Assembly: GCA_964645835.1 (NCBI GenBank)
Contig: CAZYDG010000012.1
Location: forward strand, 1 to 64,000
Length of the DNA stretch: 64,000 bases
DNA from: CAZBME01 sp964645835
GTDB lineage: Bacteria > Desulfobacterota > Syntrophia > Syntrophales > UBA8958
Reading direction: 5' to 3'
Part shown: positions 1 to 7,394 of the stretch, one piece after another
Numbering within the stretch: position 1 is the stretch's first letter
Layout of the letters: every line of letters starts with the position of its first letter
Translations under genes and position numbers: made by a program
Notes under the pieces: model-generated
Database searches by the model: none
What the model was told of the DNA's origin: nothing
What the model saw: the letters and a program-made list of their open reading frames with translations, nothing else

Positions 1-269
1 CCCATTCCTGCTAAGAAAGGCTATGGAAAAGAAACTCAAAACGATCTTCTCACACATCAAACCGGGGTAACTTTCTTTATGAGGCAACGTTACCTCTTGT
101 CACTACACTTTCGGTAACATTTTAATCTGAGGCAACGGGCCGCTATATCATTTAAATTATCTTGACACAATGAATATCGTTGAATACAAATACATAATAA
201 CAGTGGGATATCTAAGAAGGAAATTCCAATTCACACAAATCTAGTAATGAATATTTTGAGGAAAATGCG
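1..269. other. Non-coding left edge, possible 3' end of a truncated gene
   Basis: No complete gene is visible. Frame 2 is open from base 2 to a TAA at about base 70 and would encode a short lysine-rich C-terminus, so a gene may end here, but there is too little to identify it. A near-palindrome (GAGGCAACGTTACCTC, about 81-96) follows, and its half GAGGCAACG recurs about 40 bases later, suggesting an operator or repeat remnant. Bases 120-260 are AT-rich and probably hold the promoter of the next gene. Confidence 0.3.
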
Positions 270-818
270 GTGGCTAATATATTCATTTTTTTGACTGAGG
301 ATGAAACAATAAGGACCTCTTATTGTATAGCAACCCCCGAAAGCCATGAACTTGAAACCTTTTTACTACTCATCCAAGAAAAAATCCAGGATGAATATCT
401 GAAGCAAAGTTATTCTAACGGAATATGTCACCTCTGGGGGGCACAGGAAAATGAAGACAATTTTTCAACGTGGAATCTCATGGATGAAGGAGACCTTGTC
501 CTCGGCTGGAACAATCGCCTGATCGTTTCCGCCTCTCATGTCTTGATGAAAGTGAATCATCCTTTGCTGGCAACCCGGATATGGAATAACAAAGCAGAGA
601 AACCATTTGCCCTGATATGCTTCATGAACGAACCGCATACGGGTGAGGTCCCGATCGTCTCACAGATGTCAAGATATCTAGACCAAGACTATTCTGGTTT
701 CACGAAACTCAGTTCAGAGAAACGTGATAACATCATAAACGACTATGGGTCAATAGAAGGATTTGTCAAGCTTTGTTTGGGTTATGATTTTCCTTTTTCT
801 TTACGGCATTCAGAATAA
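270..818 (+). CDS. Hypothetical protein, possible PUA/EVE-like fold
   Basis: A 182-residue cytoplasmic protein with no signal peptide or membrane segment. The GTG start is chosen because a GAGG ribosome site (258-261) sits 8 bases upstream. The middle section, roughly residues 66-120, reads as W-x-L-x2-GD-x-V-x-GW, then SASHVLMKVN, then a LATRIWNN stretch followed by a hydrophobic LICFM strand. That order (a GD-containing strand, an alternating strand, LA-x-x-(I/L)W) resembles the small PUA/EVE-like sensor domains found in front of some modification-dependent nucleases, but no nuclease domain follows. The resemblance is from memory and weak. It is a single gene followed by a strong terminator, and no partner is obvious. 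The function is unknown. Confidence 0.65.
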   Translation: MANIFIFLTEDETIRTSYCIATPESHELETFLLLIQEKIQDEYLKQSYSNGICHLWGAQENEDNFSTWNLMDEGDLVLGWNNRLIVSASHVLMKVNHPLLATRIWNNKAEKPFALICFMNEPHTGEVPIVSQMSRYLDQDYSGFTKLSSEKRDNIINDYGSIEGFVKLCLGYDFPFSLRHSE

Positions 819-883
819 GCGACGGTTTTCGAGATCACCTTTTGTTCGACGAAAAACGGATAGGATTGATTATTATTTCGTAT

Positions 884-956
884 CTCAAATTTTAAAATTT
901 GAGCAGGACCATCATCTTATATGACCGCCGCGATGGTCCTGCCCAAGGTCTTTTTC
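884..956. terminator. Bidirectional terminator with a 20-bp perfect palindrome
   Basis: Two structures lie between convergent genes. CTCAAATTTTAAAATTTGAG (884-903) is a perfect palindrome. An 11-bp stem, GCAGGACCATC (903-913) with GATGGTCCTGC (932-942), encloses an 18-base loop and is followed on the plus strand by a T-run near 951. On the minus strand the same stem is followed by the AT-rich palindrome. It can stop transcription from both the hypothetical gene and the carboxyltransferase. Confidence 0.7.
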
Positions 957-970
957 AACATGCTACATTA

Positions 971-2542
971 TTATAATGGGATGTTGTTGTGTTTTTTGGG
1001 TAACCGAACCTGAGTCTTGTCTTTAAAAGCATCAAGAATGGCAACAACGCGTTTCCGGGTCTCACGTGGAGAGATAATCTCCTCAATAATCCCCATTGAT
1101 GCAGCAAAATAAGGATTGTTGAACTGCTCCTCATAGGCGGCAACCAATTCTTTCCTTCTAGCGGCAGGATCCTCAGCTTTAGCAATCTCCTGGCGATAAA
1201 CAATGTTACAAGCCCCTTCGGCGCCCATGACGGCGATTTCCGCGGATGGCCAGGCCATGACATAGTCTGCCCCAAGCTGCTTGCTGCACATACCGATATA
1301 AGCGCCACCGTAATCCTTTCGGGTCACAACGGTAATCTTTGGCACTGTGGCTTCGGAATAAGCATGAAGCAGCTTAGCGCCATGGCTGATGATCCCTGAC
1401 CATTCCTGGAATGTGCCGGGCATATACCCGGGAACATCAGAGAATGTCAGCAGGGGAATATTGAAGGCGTCACAGAAACGGATAAAACGGGAAGCTTTAT
1501 CAGATGCGTTGACATCGAGGACACCGGCGCCGAATTTAGGATTGTTGGCGATGACGCCGACCGGTTGCCCCATGATCCGGATGAAGGCGACAAGGATATT
1601 CTTTGCCCACATCTCGTGCGGTTCGAATATTTCATTGTTGTCGGCCACGGCCATAACAACCTGTTTCATATCATAACCCCTGGATGCCCTGTCGGGGATG
1701 ATCTTATCCAGTTCAGGGCACTCCCGGTCCGGGCTGTCCGTGCAGGGGACAATGGGAAGGGGGCCGTGACAACTATCCGGCAGATAGGAAAGAAGTGTTT
1801 TCAGCTTGTTGATACAGTCTTCATCGTTTTCCGTGGCGAAATGACAGACACCGCTCTTTGTGGCATGAGCCACGGCGCCACCGAGATCATCATGGGTCAC
1901 TTCTTCTCCGATGACAGCTTTAATGACATCGGGACCGGTAATATACATATAGGAACTTTTCTTAACCATGAAGACCCAGTCCGTCAGCGCAGGGGAATAC
2001 ACAGCCCCACCCGCGGTGGGTCCCATAATGGCTGTTATCTGGGGGATATAACCTGACCCGATGGTGTTACGATAGAATATTCCACCGTAACCTTCCAGGG
2101 CCGGGACGCCTTCCTGAATTCTTGCTCCGCCGGAATCGTTCATAGATACAAAAGGCTTCTTTGCATCAAGGGCCATATCCATGATTTTCCAAATTTTCTT
2201 GGAGTGCATCTCCCCAAGGCTTCCTCCGGCGCTCGTAAAATCCTGAGCTGCCGCATATACTGTCCTGCCGTTGACTTTACCGAAACCCACGATGACACCG
2301 TCAGCATTGATTTCCTTCTTATCCAGGCCAAACAGTGTGGATCGATGTTTGACAAATAACTGGACTTCTTGAAAGGTTCCTTCATCATAAAACATCGCCA
2401 ATCGCTCACGGGCTGTCATCTTGCCCAGCTCATGCTGCTTATTGACCATTTTTTCGCCACCCATCGTCTTCAGGGCGTCTCTGCGAGCTTCGAATATACT
2501 GATCTTTTCTTCCGTTATTCCTTTAGCATTCTCTTTTGCCAT
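971..2542 (-). CDS. Acyl-CoA carboxyltransferase, PccB/MmdA/12S type
   Basis: A 523-residue carboxyltransferase of the family that includes propionyl-CoA carboxylase beta, methylmalonyl-CoA decarboxylase alpha (MmdA) and the 12S subunit of transcarboxylase; the length matches. It moves a carboxyl group between biotin on a carrier protein and an acyl-CoA. The two crotonase-fold halves are both present. The N half has the NDSGGARIQEG acyl-CoA oxyanion motif, GPTAGGAVYSPALTD and GPDVIKAVIGEEV. The C half has GVIANNPKFGAGVLDV, a VPGYMPGT loop and RKDYGGAYIGM. The start follows a purine-rich AGGAGAT/AAGGAG region. No biotin carboxylase or decarboxylase membrane subunit is adjacent; the nearest biotin carrier is at 7070-7285. 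The substrate (propionyl/methylmalonyl-CoA or a close relative) cannot be fixed from sequence. Confidence 0.92.
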   Translation of the reverse strand: MAKENAKGITEEKISIFEARRDALKTMGGEKMVNKQHELGKMTARERLAMFYDEGTFQEVQLFVKHRSTLFGLDKKEINADGVIVGFGKVNGRTVYAAAQDFTSAGGSLGEMHSKKIWKIMDMALDAKKPFVSMNDSGGARIQEGVPALEGYGGIFYRNTIGSGYIPQITAIMGPTAGGAVYSPALTDWVFMVKKSSYMYITGPDVIKAVIGEEVTHDDLGGAVAHATKSGVCHFATENDEDCINKLKTLLSYLPDSCHGPLPIVPCTDSPDRECPELDKIIPDRASRGYDMKQVVMAVADNNEIFEPHEMWAKNILVAFIRIMGQPVGVIANNPKFGAGVLDVNASDKASRFIRFCDAFNIPLLTFSDVPGYMPGTFQEWSGIISHGAKLLHAYSEATVPKITVVTRKDYGGAYIGMCSKQLGADYVMAWPSAEIAVMGAEGACNIVYRQEIAKAEDPAARRKELVAAYEEQFNNPYFAASMGIIEEIISPRETRKRVVAILDAFKDKTQVRLPKKHNNIPL

Positions 2543-2684
2543 AAACCTAAAATCTCCTTATCTCCTATTTATTCCTGTACACGAAGGTACATCGAATTCT
2601 CAATAATGGTATTGCTCACCTGCTATTTATCATTCGTCATGTTTGCATTGCGCTTTTCATCCGTGTGTGCTATAAGCCGCACCC

Positions 2685-2891
2685 ATGGAGATTATATTGA
2701 ACAATACGACCCCATGCCAGTGTTGCGGCAAAGTGCCGGCCGTAATATACTGCGATGGTTGCCATGCCGTATTATGTGTAGATTGCCGTACATTTGACCT
2801 GTGGGGTTACGGTTGCGGTCATGTTGATACAAAGGCATTCTGCCATAAATGTTTCCGTGATCCTGTCGTTAATCCCTACAGCGGTTTCTAG
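2685..2891 (+). CDS. Small cysteine-rich zinc-ribbon-like protein
   Basis: A 68-residue protein with four knuckle-like cysteine pairs: CQCC near residue 12, YCDGC near 28, LCVDC near 35, and a final GCGH...FCHKC. This is the spacing of a treble-clef or B-box-like zinc site binding about two zincs. It has no signal peptide. It lies opposite the flanking minus-strand cluster genes, and its 3' end touches a copy of the dispersed palindromic repeat. No good ribosome site precedes the ATG, so the start or the expression is uncertain. The cysteine pattern argues that it is a real gene and not a shadow. The partner could be a protein or nucleic acid; the function is unknown. Confidence 0.7.
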   Translation: MEIILNNTTPCQCCGKVPAVIYCDGCHAVLCVDCRTFDLWGYGCGHVDTKAFCHKCFRDPVVNPYSGF

Positions 2892-2892
2892 A

Positions 2893-3014
2893 AGTCTGTT
2901 GAAAAATGCCCATCTGCGGCGTTGCGCTGCAAGCCTCGTCATTCGATGTACTTCTATGTACGCCTCATTCCTCGACTTTTGCGCGCCTTGCATCTGGATA
3001 TTTTTGAACAGACT
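2893..3014. repeat. Dispersed palindromic repeat, full copy 1
   Basis: A 122-bp imperfect inverted repeat beginning AGTCTGTTGAAAAATGCCC and ending GGATATTTTTGAACAGACT. The outer 8 bases match perfectly and the similarity continues for about 25 bases. The centre holds a small GTAC-TTCTAT-GTAC hairpin. Full copies recur at 35737-35882 and 43168-43291, with half copies elsewhere. A further half-end in inverted orientation (TTTTTCAACAACCTG) follows at about 3027-3041. Confidence 0.85.
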
Positions 3015-3088
3015 GACCAAAATCGAATTTTTCAACAACCTGCCAGAACGCATAGTCCTTTTAAATCATCCTTTTTGACTGCAAGACT

Positions 3089-3880
3089 CTACATGATGCC
3101 TTTATACCAACCGCCATCAATCTGTATGGCGGCGCCGGTGATATAACCCGCCTGTTCAGAAGCTAAAAAGGTTACCAAGGCCGCAAATTCCTCCGGCGTA
3201 CCGAGACGCCCCATTGGAATGGAAGACTCCCACTGCTTAATTACAGCCTCCGGCGTCTTTTTTTCTTTTTCCGCAATGGCCTTTGCCAGATTCCTGACCC
3301 GGTCCGTAAAAGTATAGCCCGGACAGACACTGTTGACGGTGATGCCGTAAGAGGCCAGTTCATTCGATAGGGTTTTTGCAAGGCCAATCACACCGGAGCG
3401 CACGGTGTTGGATAAAATCAAGCCATCGATAGGCTGTTTAACGGATATGGATGTCATATTAATGATCCGGCCCCAGCGTTTTTCCTTCATTACCGGCACC
3501 GCCTCGCGTGTCATCACAATAGTGGATAACAAATTAAGCCGGTAACCCAAGTTCCAAAGATCATCATCGATGTCTAAAAAAGTCGCCGATGGTGGACCAC
3601 CGGCATTGTTAACCAGAATATCCACGGTACCGAAATGGGCAATAGCCGATCGAACAAAATTTCGTGCTTCATCCGGATTTGATAAATCTGCAGGAATCGC
3701 CAGCACATCACCGCCCGTCTCTTTGCGAATAAAAGCCTCGGTCTCGGGCAGAAAATGGTCATTGAGGGCACATATGGCAATTTTTGCCCCTTCTCTTGAT
3801 AGTTCCAGTGCAACAGCACGGCCCAAACCCATGCTCCCGCCGGCCACGAGTGCCACCTTGCCCTTCAATCCCAGATCCAT
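3089..3880 (-). CDS. SDR-family oxidoreductase with a non-canonical active site
   Basis: A 263-residue short-chain dehydrogenase/reductase with a Rossmann fold: GGSMGLGRA nucleotide motif at about residues 14-22, NNAG at 91-94, and the usual C-terminal VTFLASEQAGYITG substrate-side motif ending in QIDGGW. The catalytic Ser region (MTSIS, near 142-146) is present, but aligning on GVIGL puts S157 and R161 where the Tyr and Lys of the YxxxK motif belong. I recall an SDR subgroup related to beta-ketoacyl-ACP reductases with this imperfect tetrad, so it is probably a member of that group and not a damaged gene. A GGAGG ribosome site precedes the ATG. It sits downstream of atoE and a CoA-transferase in the same orientation, suggesting a role on a short acyl-CoA or ketoacid. 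Activity and cofactor are unproven. Confidence 0.88.
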   Translation of the reverse strand: MDLGLKGKVALVAGGSMGLGRAVALELSREGAKIAICALNDHFLPETEAFIRKETGGDVLAIPADLSNPDEARNFVRSAIAHFGTVDILVNNAGGPPSATFLDIDDDLWNLGYRLNLLSTIVMTREAVPVMKEKRWGRIINMTSISVKQPIDGLILSNTVRSGVIGLAKTLSNELASYGITVNSVCPGYTFTDRVRNLAKAIAEKEKKTPEAVIKQWESSIPMGRLGTPEEFAALVTFLASEQAGYITGAAIQIDGGWYKGIM

Positions 3881-3975
3881 GCTACCTGCCCTCCCTCATT
3901 TTTAATGCATCTTAAAAAAATCTTTATCAAACTGAAGGGCGCCCCACAGAAGCAGCGCCCTTAATGATCAATCAC

Positions 3976-5394
3976 CTATTTGATAGGTGGAATATAAGGA
4001 ATGGACTGGGCAAAGAGCCAACAGAGGAAAAAAACCAGAGGAATGTGGATAATCAATTGAAGCGTTGTGTACCCGACAATATCTCTGGCCTTAACACCCA
4101 AAAGGCCTAACAACGGCAGCATCCAGAAGGGATTAATCAAGTTCGGCAATGCCTCCGCCGCGTTGTAGATCTGCACGACCCATCCCAAGTGTACCTTATG
4201 CATGACCGCCGCCTGAAGAACATACGGTGCCTCGATGACCCACTTGCTCCCGCCGGAGGGGATGAAGACGCCCAGGACGGCAGAATAGAGGGCTACGAGG
4301 AGGGAATATGTATCATGCGTTGTAATTGTGAAAAAAAGTTTGGCCAGGAAATCTGAAATGCCCGTACCGACGATCATCCCGAAAATTACAGCATAAAAGG
4401 GAAATTGGATCAGCACGCCGCCGACAGCCGGGACAGACTGAGAAACGGACCGCATGAAACGCCGCGGCGTCCAGTGCAGGACAAGACCTATCGTGATGAA
4501 GATCAGGTTATAAGTATTAAGATCCAGAGCCGCCAGGGCACCCTGAGGAGATTTCTGAAATACATCCACTAAATACCATGCAAGGAGCGCCGCAACAAGC
4601 AAATTAAGAACAGGGCTGTACTCCAGCCATTCGCCGGGCTTGGTTTTGGGTTCTACGGAAAGATCAATCGGTTTATATTCAATACCAAAACTTTCAGCCG
4701 TCCGCGCATTTTCGGCCGAAGGTGCAGAATAATAGGCAATCACCATGGAAACAACGATCAGAATGGCTGCTGTCGCAATACCTTCCCAAAGGAACAGGGT
4801 TTGCGTGAGAGGTATCAAACCGCTGATTTCATAAAGTTTAGGGGGAATCGAACCCTTCGTGGCCATCATCAGGGCCGCCGAGGAGGAAAGACCCAACGCC
4901 CATACGGCGCCAAGACCGAGATATGCAGCAGCGCCGGCGGCACGGTAATCCATGCCTTTGACGCGGGGAGCCATTTCACGGACGAGGAGTCCACTGAAGA
5001 TCAGGCTGAATCCCCAGGAAATAAGGGACGTCACCATCGAAAAGAAGGCGATTAGCGTTATGGCAGCTTTAGGCGACTTGGGAATCTCAGCCAGTCTTTG
5101 TATGCACCAATAGATGGCGGGGCTTGAGGCCACGACAAACCCGCCAATGATGATCATAGCCATCTGCATGGTGAAAGGAATTAAAACCCAGAAGGTTTTG
5201 CCGCCTGCCAAGGCAAGTTTTGACGGGCTTTCACCCAGAAGCAGGCCAATGATAAAGATAATGACTATACCTAATAAAGCAAAAACCAATGCATCGGGAA
5301 ACCATTTCTCTGTCCAGTTCGCCAGTGCCAAACCGATACGTTCGAGACCGCCTTCATTGCCGGTCTTACTATCGTTCTCTTTTCCGTCTTTCAT
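3976..5394 (-). CDS. atoE: Short-chain fatty acid transporter, AtoE family
   Basis: A 472-residue integral membrane protein with about 12 hydrophobic segments, matching the AtoE short-chain fatty acid permease family in length and motif order: the WTEKWFPDALVFA N-terminus, an ISWGFSLIFSGL loop, and the strongly conserved GVFIPSGGSKW followed by an asparagine-containing NAAEALPNLINPFWMLP segment. The family moves acetate, acetoacetate, butyrate and similar acids across the inner membrane. The ATG has an AAAGGAGA ribosome site. It follows the Cat1-type CoA-transferase, separated by a hairpin at 5438-5469, which fits uptake or export coupled to CoA transfer. Direction of transport and exact substrate are not decidable from sequence. 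Confidence 0.9.
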   Translation of the reverse strand: MKDGKENDSKTGNEGGLERIGLALANWTEKWFPDALVFALLGIVIIFIIGLLLGESPSKLALAGGKTFWVLIPFTMQMAMIIIGGFVVASSPAIYWCIQRLAEIPKSPKAAITLIAFFSMVTSLISWGFSLIFSGLLVREMAPRVKGMDYRAAGAAAYLGLGAVWALGLSSSAALMMATKGSIPPKLYEISGLIPLTQTLFLWEGIATAAILIVVSMVIAYYSAPSAENARTAESFGIEYKPIDLSVEPKTKPGEWLEYSPVLNLLVAALLAWYLVDVFQKSPQGALAALDLNTYNLIFITIGLVLHWTPRRFMRSVSQSVPAVGGVLIQFPFYAVIFGMIVGTGISDFLAKLFFTITTHDTYSLLVALYSAVLGVFIPSGGSKWVIEAPYVLQAAVMHKVHLGWVVQIYNAAEALPNLINPFWMLPLLGLLGVKARDIVGYTTLQLIIHIPLVFFLCWLFAQSIPYIPPIK

Positions 5395-5437
5395 CTCTCA
5401 TTCTCCTTTCGTTAAAGGTTACTGACCATCAGGAGAA

Positions 5438-5469
5438 ATAGTCCCTGGAGATATCTCCCCAGGGACTAT
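5438..5469 (-). terminator. Intercistronic hairpin between CoA-transferase and atoE
   Basis: An 11-bp stem, ATAGTCCCTGG (5438-5448) with CCAGGGACTAT (5459-5469), with a 10-base loop. On the minus strand it is followed by only a short pyrimidine run, so it is better read as a partial terminator or an mRNA-stabilising hairpin. Confidence 0.55.
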
Positions 5470-5491
5470 CTAAATAAGCGACTACTTGTTT

Positions 5492-6826
5492 TTACTTCGT
5501 TTTACGCCAAATATTCATCTTTTCCGCTTCTTTAATCAGTTCATCCCGCAGATCAGGATGAGCAACGTTGATCAGAGCTTCTGCCCGCTGCCAGGTAGAC
5601 TTGCCTGCCAGATCGGCAACGCCGAATTCGGTCACGATTAGGTGAGCCTGCGTACGCGGTACAGTCACAATCGATCCTTGGGGAAGCATGGGGGTAATGC
5701 GTGATTTCAAAGCACCTGTCTTCTTGTCCGTGTATGTAGCGTTGCAACAGATAAAGGACATTCCACCCTCGGACATGTAGGCACCAGTCGCAAAATCCAG
5801 CTGACCGCCGGTACCACTAATGTGACGGGGACCCGACGATTCTGATGAAACCTGGCCAAAAAGATCGACCTCGACACAGGCATTGATGGACATCATGTTG
5901 GTGTGTTGGCACATGACGTGCGGTGCATTGGTGTAAGACACCGGATAGGATGCCAACGAAGGGTTCATATCAATCCAGTCATAGAGAAACTGACTACCAG
6001 CGGCAAAGGCGTAAGCACTCTTGCCCACATCGACGCCCTTCTTCTTATTGGTCAGCTTACCCGCCTCGTACATGTGGAAATAGGCATCCACCAGCATTTC
6101 CGTATGGCAACCCAGATCCTTGAGATCCGAGTGTGCCAGCTGGCTGCCGATATAATTGGGCAGACCGCCGATACCCAACTGAATGCAGGCACCATTGGGA
6201 ATCAGGGGGATGATGTGGCTGGCAATTCTCTTATCGATATCCGTCGGTGCCGCAGGGGGGATCACCTCTACCTTGGATTCGAATTCGACAACATAATCGA
6301 CCTCGGAGATATGAACAGTTTCAGAATTTCCACCCATCGCCCAGGGAAGAAGCGGATTTACTTCCAGGATAATTGTCTTGGAAACATCCAATGCAGCACG
6401 GACTGCTGCATTTCCCATATGAAGGCTGAAAAATCCGTCTTTGCTCATTTTGGTCACCCGGATCATGGCAACGTCGACGCTCTTGATACTTTTTCTGTAG
6501 AAAAGCGGCTGGTTACGGAAGATCATCGGATGATAATAAGCTCTGCCTCGGTCATGCAACTTGCGGACATATCCGCTGAAATGCCAGTCCTGAAGGGTGA
6601 ACACATCACCTTCGGGATCGGCTTCGATACAAGCTTGAGGTGTTAGGGTCAAGGTGTGACGGATGTTGATGTCCTTAAGCTCGTCTTTGCGTGCCGCAAG
6701 GGCCTTGTCCAAGGCAACCGGCTTGGTGTGGCCGAATCCGTACTCAATCCAGTCTCCGCTCTTTACAACCTTCACTGCTTCTTCCGGGGTTACAAGTTTC
6801 CTGCGGTACTCTTCTGCGTGTGGCAT
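5492..6826 (-). CDS. Cat1-type acyl-CoA:carboxylate CoA-transferase (paralogue 1)
   Basis: A 444-residue member of the acetyl-CoA hydrolase/transferase family (butyryl-CoA:acetate, 4-hydroxybutyrate and succinyl-CoA transferases). The reaction moves CoA from one acyl-CoA to a free acid through a glutamyl-CoA thioester. Visible motifs are GIGGLPNYIG, the catalytic glutamate in CHTEMLVD (about residue 240), and the CoA-binding SGTGGQLDF after SSESSGPRH. A GGAGG ribosome site precedes the ATG. It is upstream of atoE and the SDR. A paralogue of the same length and layout lies at 53985-55328. Being first after the terminator at 7014-7039, it may have its own promoter in 6827-7013. The acyl substrate is unknown; short-chain acids are likely from the family and context. 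Confidence 0.92.
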   Translation of the reverse strand: MPHAEEYRRKLVTPEEAVKVVKSGDWIEYGFGHTKPVALDKALAARKDELKDINIRHTLTLTPQACIEADPEGDVFTLQDWHFSGYVRKLHDRGRAYYHPMIFRNQPLFYRKSIKSVDVAMIRVTKMSKDGFFSLHMGNAAVRAALDVSKTIILEVNPLLPWAMGGNSETVHISEVDYVVEFESKVEVIPPAAPTDIDKRIASHIIPLIPNGACIQLGIGGLPNYIGSQLAHSDLKDLGCHTEMLVDAYFHMYEAGKLTNKKKGVDVGKSAYAFAAGSQFLYDWIDMNPSLASYPVSYTNAPHVMCQHTNMMSINACVEVDLFGQVSSESSGPRHISGTGGQLDFATGAYMSEGGMSFICCNATYTDKKTGALKSRITPMLPQGSIVTVPRTQAHLIVTEFGVADLAGKSTWQRAEALINVAHPDLRDELIKEAEKMNIWRKTK

Positions 6827-7013
6827 AAATCTCTACCTCCCTTTTTTTTTGTGCCTCCGAAACTGGTGCGCCTGATTAAATACAGCGATACCGTTCATTG
6901 ATCAAATGTCATAAAAAATCATTTTTATCAACTAGCCGTTTCGCCAACTACTCGGGTTATTCTTCCTGAACAATGTCATTTATTATAACTAATGCATCAG
7001 CTTATTACAAAAA

Positions 7014-7039
7014 GCCGGATCTTCTTATGAAGCTCCGGC
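7014..7039 (-). terminator. Rho-independent terminator after the biotin carrier gene
   Basis: On the minus strand GCCGGA...TCCGGC (7034-7039 with 7014-7019) encloses an inner CTTC/GAAG stem, giving about 10 paired bases. It is followed directly by TTTTTG. It should end the CoA-transferase-to-biotin-carrier transcript. Confidence 0.8.
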
Positions 7040-7069
7040 CTTTCTTCTTTTACCTGTCAAATAAATCTA

Positions 7070-7285
7070 CTATTCAAGAACGACCAGCACCTGGTTTGTA
7101 TCAACTTTGTCTGCTTCATTGACCTTGATTTCTGCAACTTTTCCACCGCTCGGCGCTACAATGGGATTTTCCATTTTCATCGCTTCAAGAATGATTAATT
7201 CATCATCGGCATTGACGGTGTCACCGACCTCAACTAATATTTCTGCAATTGTTCCGGGCATATGTGCCACAACTTCTACTGCCAT
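7070..7285 (-). CDS. Minimal biotin carboxyl carrier protein
   Basis: A 71-residue protein that is nothing more than the biotinyl-attachment domain. It has the canonical EAMKMEN motif with the biotinylated Lys37, a flanking MPGTIAEI strand and a mirror-image APSGGKVAEI strand. It lacks the Ala/Pro-rich linker and the N-terminal region of AccB or the gamma subunit of Na+-pumping decarboxylases. The carrier swings biotin between carboxyltransferase active sites. A GGAGG site precedes the ATG. It is the last gene before a terminator and follows the HMG-CoA-lyase-like gene with a hairpin between. In size it resembles the 1.3S transcarboxylase subunit without its N-terminal tail. It probably serves the carboxyltransferase at 9449-11128 and perhaps the one at 971-2542. 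Confidence 0.93.
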   Translation of the reverse strand: MAVEVVAHMPGTIAEILVEVGDTVNADDELIILEAMKMENPIVAPSGGKVAEIKVNEADKVDTNQVLVVLE

Positions 7286-7349
7286 TGTTTTACCTCCTTA
7301 TATTTTAAGCATAGCTCACAAATAACGTGAATTTATTAGACAGATAAAG

Positions 7350-7376
7350 ACTGCCGGGGGACTTGCCCCCGGCAGT
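7350..7376 (-). terminator. GC-rich intercistronic hairpin
   Basis: A perfect 11-bp stem, ACTGCCGGGGG (7350-7360) with CCCCCGGCAGT (7366-7376), and a 5-base loop. On the minus strand the tail is CTTTATCTG, a poor U-run, so it probably attenuates or protects the mRNA and does not stop all transcription before the biotin carrier gene. Confidence 0.6.
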
Positions 7377-7394
7377 ACTGTCTTCCGGGCCTTA

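Noticed and set aside
1565..2056. Long plus-strand open frame opposite the first carboxyltransferase
   Set aside because: It lies entirely inside a well-supported gene on the other strand, has no domain and no ribosome site.
5903..6646. 247-codon plus-strand frame opposite the Cat1-type CoA-transferase
   Set aside because: Antisense shadow of a conserved gene; composition is not that of a known protein.
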